A DNA stretch of 64,000 nt from assembly GCF_030867095.1 (NCBI RefSeq), contig NC_081824.1:347298203-347362202 (forward strand). Reading direction: 5' to 3'. Below, one piece after another: positions 59,274 to 64,000 of this stretch. A program made the position numbers and the translations under genes. The notes under the pieces were generated by a model. It saw only the letters and a program-made list of their open reading frames with translations. It was not told the DNA's origin and ran no database searches. Position 1 is the stretch's first letter. Every line of letters begins with the position of its first letter. Source of the stretch: Alligator mississippiensis. Its lineage: Eukaryota > Chordata > Crocodylia > Alligatoridae.

Positions 59274-59359
59274 GAAATATATGGGAAACTACTGAGGATT
59301 CAGAAATATGAGGACGAAATGAGAGCTCAAGGCTCATTTCCTGAGACGGGAAATAAATT
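59274..59359 (+). CDS. MRPS9 exon 6 (last exon in window)
   Basis: 86 nt encoding residues 144-171, EIYGKLLRIQKYEDEM and RAQGSFPETGNK, plus two bases of the next codon. The YGKLL block matches the vertebrate pattern D/E-V/I-YG-LL; the rest is a variable charged helix. Acceptor TTTTAG|GAA, donor AATT|GTAAGT, phase 2. The remaining exons, including the uS9 fold whose C-terminal tail reaches the ribosomal P site, lie beyond 64000. Confidence 0.88.
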
Positions 59360-60342
59360 GTAAGTTCTGTTTGTAAACTAATATTGGTACCTGTGTTCTT
59401 AAAATGCTTCAATGCTTTACCACTTCTTACAATTTTAGAAGCAAACATTCTTGGCTTGGTAGTTTGGGGAGAAATTATTCTGGTATTGCTGCACTTGAGA
59501 AATTGGCTGCAAAATAGTGATTTTAAGCAAACATATAAGATCCTGGTCTGTTTGTTTTACTTCATCTCTGTCTGTGTGTGTATGCTATTTCACGTTGAAA
59601 AGCCAGTCTTTCGTGCATCCCAAAACATACATGCCACTTACCCTTTCACCTCTGGCACCCTTGCCTCCTAGTTTCTTCACCCTATATTCTCCTAATCAAG
59701 GATTAAGTGGAGCTGGAAAATGAACATCCAAGAAACATGAAGTTCTTTCCCTACTTAATAAGTTTCCAATTATTTTTAATCAAGATTTATGATAGCCTCA
59801 AAGATCTTTAACCATCTTGCTAACTGCTGGAAAAACCCTAATTCAGGCAATGTCTTTTTAACCTAGTGCAGTAATTCTAATGTTTTAGTATTTATAAATG
59901 ATAGATTTTCTTACATTCAGAGAACATCACTTTTAAACCATTCTATTTCTTAGTATAATTTTTGATCAACTGTATATATGATCAAATACATTAAATTAGC
60001 TTTAAAAACCCTACTTTAAAATGTCATAAATGATTGTCCACAGTAGCCACATGTAATGATTTTAGTTATCCACCATTGTGTTCCCAGGATTTTGCTGCCT
60101 AGAACCCCACTGCTTTGTATCCACTGCCCTGGAAAGAAGAGTCAATGGGTCTGGGTAGAGAATAAATCCCACATTAGCTGAGATGGGGTTGAGGTGGGGG
60201 GGCGGGGATAGAAAGCAAGAAAAGAGAAGTTATGAGCCAGTAATTGGAGATCTTTTGATATGGGTTTCATATACGCAAAATTCTGTATCCGTTACATTTC
60301 AAACGTGAGGTCTGAGACTTTTGCCTTTGCAGCAACATTACA
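59360..60342. other. MRPS9 intron 6, first part
   Basis: AT-rich, no gene seen. Confidence 0.45.
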
Positions 60343-60660
60343 TCAGCCCTATCCAAACTATCTCATACAAACCATCATTTAAACTCTGCAGAGGGCTACT
60401 GTCAACCCTGAGATCACACAGACCTAACACCCTAAACTGCCACAGGTAAAGCAGGGGAACCACAGCAGCCAGTGTCCTGCTTTTATAAAATGTTGTCAGT
60501 ATACGCTCAAGAGGTCCCAGATAGAGAGCTACGTCCCCCTCTACAGAGGAAGGCAAAACCCCCACAGTCCATACCAGTCTGACCCTGAGGTAAAATTCCT
60601 TCCTGATCCCAAAATGGCAATCAGTCTGGCCCTGGGTGGAGGGGCAAGACCCTGGAGCCA
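60343..60660. mobile_element. Ancient dispersed repeat fragment
   Basis: Contains AGGCAAAACCCCCACAGTCC and GTAAAATTCCTTCCTGATCC, phrases I associate with an old, widely dispersed amniote repeat. Class not assigned. Confidence 0.4.
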
Positions 60661-60699
60661 GAGACCTCCAGCTTTGGTCCCAGCATGAGCATTGGCACA

Positions 60700-61150
60700 C
60701 CGTAGTTGAAGTTCCCAGTCTTGGCTGTAGCCAACACCCGAACCTCCAGTGGTTCGATTCCATGATTCGAATCACTGTCCCCATTCAGCCAAATCAGAAT
60801 TGGAGGTTCGGTACTGATTCAGCACTGTTTCGGCAATTCAGATGAGTTGTGGGAGAAGCCCCCATGGCTGCCCTGCCCGGTCCCATCCCCCACCTGGCTC
60901 TAGCCTCTCGACACTTTAAAAAAAAAAAAGCCCTGCACTCACTGACTGCAGCAGCTGCTGTGGGGGCTCTGGGGCCTCCTGACTGAGCCCCACGTGTAGT
61001 CCCCTCTCCCCGATCGCCTTTCCCCAATGGCGCCGAGCATCAGCAGTCGGGGAATCAAAAAAAGCCCACCCTGTACTCAATGGAAGTAGCAACGGTTGTG
61101 GGGGCTCTGGGGCCATGAGGCAGAGGTGCCCCCCTCCCCCCCCCTTGCAC
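60700..61150. repeat. GC-rich block with 138-bp tandem duplication
   Basis: AAAAAAAGCCC followed by TGGGGGCTCTGGGGCC occurs twice, 138 bp apart (60961 and 61099). The preceding text (60720-60840) repeats ATTCAG, TTCGG and GATTCG motifs as in other reptile transposon ends. Confidence 0.5.
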
Positions 61151-62700
61151 AGCACCCGCTCCCCAAGAAGCTTCCTATGCCAATATCCAAATCATTAATA
61201 AACATATTGAACTGCACTGGGCCCAGGACAGACCCATGTGGGACTTCACTTGAAACCTTCTGACATGGACCCATTGCTTGCGGCTGTTGAGCCAGTTATC
61301 TATCCACTTTATAATAGTTTTATCTAGATCATGTTTCTCCAATTTGTTTATGGGAAGGTACTGTCTCATCCACCTCCTCTTCCTGATTTGGGGGCCTATA
61401 ATAAATCCCCACCATTAGGTACTGCGTCTTTCACCTTTCATCTTCACCCGAATGCATTCTGATTTGCCATCTTCCTCCTGAACCAGGGAGCAAGTGTTTT
61501 CATTTCCGACATACAGGGGGGCATCACCACCTTTTCTCCCAACTCTGTCCTTCCAAAACAAAGTGTACTGTCCATGTTGACATTTCAGTCATAAGAGCTG
61601 TCTTACCAGGTTTTGGTGATGCCAATCAGATCAAAGGCTGCAGCTTCCAACTCATCTTGTTTATTCCCCATTCTGCTCACATTTATATACATGTAATGGA
61701 TGTATTTTGCATTTTGATCTCCTTGCTTCCCTTTTGCACTACTTGTTGCAGTTCTGTAGTTCTCTGGCCCTTTCCGAGAGTCGAGTTGCTTCTTTGAGTC
61801 CTTTCCATTCTGGACTCTGTGGTTGGTCACTGAGAGGTTTTGATCACCATCCCCTGTGGAGTCCAGTTTAAAGCCCTCCTTTCTAGGTTGGCCATATCAT
61901 GCCCAAAGACACCTTTTTTCCCATTCTCATCAGATGGATCCCATCTCTTGATAGCAGTCCTCCCTCCAAGAGCATCCACCCATTGGCAAAGAAGTCAAAA
62001 CCTTTATGTTGACACCACCATTACTATTCTCTTCCTTCATGGTGCAATGGTCCTGGAGCCTCCGTCCTTGGGGTCTTGCACTTCCTGCTCTCTAGGCTGC
62101 CTTCTCTGCCTCATACTTGCAGTTGTCTTCTCCTCTGCCTGTTCCTTAGCAGTTCCACCACAGAGTGCTCGAAAGTGGTTGCTGACTTTAATCTGCTCCT
62201 CTTCAATTTTGGGGCTCGCCTTCTTTGAGTACTCGCATGCTGCCACTTCTCCTCATTGCCCTTTGGCCTCTGTAGCACCAGCCTCTTGTAACTCTTGTCC
62301 AAGTAATCTTCTTGGTCCCAGATACAATGCAACATGGATACCTGTGCTTCTAATCTGTGAATCTTCTCCAGACATCAGCTTACACTTGGTGCAGATGAAG
62401 TGCTCCTAATCCTCTGAGAGCACCATGGACATGGTCTATCCCACACAGATCACAACAGCTGATCCAGACTCTGTTTTTGCCTCCTTTGCTTCCTGAAGAA
62501 CACCTATCCTGTAAGGGTGCTGAGAGGGAGGTAAGGGAGAAGGGGGGAAAAAGAGACACCACAGGACCCTGCATGCCAAACACCTGCACCAGGGCCCTTG
62601 CCCACCAGCACATGCACAGAGTCTCTTGCTCCTTGGATCCCTCCTAGGGTGAACTTCCCTAGGCAAGCTCCCTGTTTGTTGCTCCCACAGTTTGCTAGAT
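61150..62700 (-). mobile_element. Old CR1 LINE with internal deletion
   Basis: Minus strand. Pieces in order are ORF1-like text near 62250-62040 (VSNHFRALCGG), the endonuclease start near 61680-61610 (GNKQDELEA, FDLIGITKTW), and then reverse-transcriptase motifs at 61240-61170 (PHGSVLGPVQFNMFINDLD) and upstream (TIIKWIDNWLNSRKQWV). The interval from endonuclease to palm is too short, so an internal part is deleted, and many frames are broken. A different, older CR1 subfamily than 5584-10078. Confidence 0.8.
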
Positions 62701-64000
62701 GCTGTCTTTTTATAAGGCTGCCTAGCCTAGCTCCACCTCTCAATTACCCAAACCAGCCCCACCCAGAGCAAGACCTGTCACTCAGTCATTCTAGAAGGGG
62801 GAAGAAAATAAAAGAACAAAAAGAGAAAGAAAAAAAAAAGCAGTCACACAAAAAAAGCAAATCCCAGGCATACACATCAAGTACTAGGCAAGCACTTTAG
62901 CACCAATCAGCCACCCCAAGTCGAGCCTCTTCAAGGCAGTCCCACACCTGAACTTATCCCAGAGCCATTGCTCTCTAGTTACTGCTCAGCAGATTAGTGT
63001 CAGGCATTTTTTCCATCCTGGACAGTACATCTAGGGAGCCTGTGCTAAAGGTATGGAAGTTAAAGCATAAGAGCAGGACTAGATATGTTCTGTATGATCT
63101 GTCCCTAGAGCATCCCCCTTGTTGAAAAACCTGGGGCCAGAAAATAGCTACATTAGGAAGGCCAGGAGGCTCGATGCTGTCAAACTGGAGATTAGGAGAG
63201 TTGTGGATGCAGTCTGGGAGTCTGATTCTCTGTTAGAAGGGTTCCATGACTGGTAGGTCCTGAAAAAGTTAAGTATATATGGAACTATGGGTATCAGAGT
63301 CAGAATAGAGTCTGAGAGACCTCTATCAGCTGAGATGTTGGGAGCAAGTCCCGGAGTAGGAATAATGCCGTATGGCTCAATGGATTTGCAGTGAGTACTG
63401 GTAAAGCCAGAGAGAGCGGAAGAAATTTCTGATTGTGACTGAACCATCAAGTTGTTTGCAGCTCTGAAGTAGTCTGGAACCACAGGAGCACTAGTACCAT
63501 TGGATGTGATGGAGTTCTGCAAGCTGTTTGAAGTCTGCACTGTCTCTTGTGAGATGCAGAAATTTGGAGGATCATAGGGCCCATTACAAAGTGTCTTGAG
63601 TACTTGACTTCATGCTTTCCAAGCATCAGTGCAGCAGGCTCTGAGGAACCAGGAATCAGAACCAGGACTTTGATGCCAGGATGTTGTTGTTTCATCAGGA
63701 TCCACGTGAATCTACAAAGTCTCCTAATGGGAGGAATCAGGAGATGGCAGGAAGATCTCTAAGACAGGGGTCTCCATCTGGAACCAGCCATGGGTCTGTA
63801 CTCCAGAGAACTTCTCAGACCCAGACGAGGAACATGGGTCACCTTAATAGGGAAGTAGTCTGGTCGGAGGATCTGTTCCTGGATCTCCCCGAGATCCCTG
63901 ATGGAACTCCCTGAGACAGTGAAGGTATTTAATGTGTCTTATAGCTAACATGGCTCTTTTGCCAAATGGGTTCTATCTGAAATCTGGAGATCAGGAAGAA
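62701..64000. other. Intron 6, unexplained tail of window
   Basis: Includes an A-rich stretch (62815-62870). From 63000 the composition is balanced and some antisense frames are open (63148-63540, about 130 codons, Ser/Thr/Ile-rich, no domain recognised). It might be an unidentified mobile element running off the edge. Confidence 0.35.

Larger units (their letters stand above)
28059..64000 (+). other. MRPS9 gene span within the window (partial)
   Basis: Six exons are visible, and introns 1-5 are about 8.1, 9.3, 0.08, 6.8 and 6.4 kb long. The gene continues beyond the right edge: exon 6 ends in phase 2 and no exon 7 was found up to 64000. MRPS9 builds the small subunit of the mitochondrial ribosome. 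In human the upstream neighbour is POU3F3 across a gene-poor interval, which fits the gene-free left part here, though no POU3F3 exon is seen. Confidence 0.85.

Noticed and set aside
60918..61150. Possible host exon in the GC-rich text
   Set aside because: It is a 138-bp tandem duplication with poly-A and poly-C runs and no splice-phase logic with MRPS9.
59360..64000. Search for MRPS9 exon 7
   Set aside because: No acceptor followed by a frame resembling the next conserved MRPS9 segment was found; it is likely beyond the window.

Overview
The window is vertebrate nuclear DNA. The evidence is GT-AG introns, a CpG-island promoter, CR1 LINEs with the typical 3' tails, and a dense load of non-autonomous hAT and Tigger-like DNA transposons. 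Abundant CR1 together with hAT MITEs in an amniote host gene suggests a crocodilian, most likely an alligator. That assignment rests on repeat style and recall; no search was run.

One host gene is recognisable. MRPS9 (mitochondrial small-subunit ribosomal protein uS9m) lies on the + strand with its promoter at about 27640-28058. Six coding exons are visible: 28059-28133, 36266-36445, 45782-45844, 45925-45955, 52780-52859 and 59274-59359. All splice sites and phases agree and together give the first 171 residues. The conserved C-terminal uS9 domain lies beyond the right edge.

Layout. 1-27600 is intergenic: a 123/120-bp inverted repeat (319-1664), a nearly full-length CR1 on the minus strand with both ORFs (5584-10078), two copies of an LTR-like repeat (11980-12880 and 18598-19667), a hAT-in-LTR-in-hAT nest (18482-19868), a solo LTR (20500-21597) and about 1 kb of degenerate AT-rich trinucleotide repeat (26640-27625) that ends at the promoter CpG island. 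28134-59273 holds MRPS9 introns 1-5, in which I recognise many hAT-type elements by inverted ends and 8-bp duplications, a Tigger-like element (50126-51289), CR1 fragments and GC-rich minisatellite. 59360-64000 is intron 6 with an old, internally deleted CR1 copy (61150-62700) and a last kilobase I cannot explain.

No previously undescribed multi-gene system is visible. The interest lies in structured non-coding DNA: the long inverted repeat, the (CT)n-(C)n tract directly upstream of the MRPS9 start codon and its look-alike in intron 2, the nested transposons, two hairpins and one unexplained 117-codon ORF.
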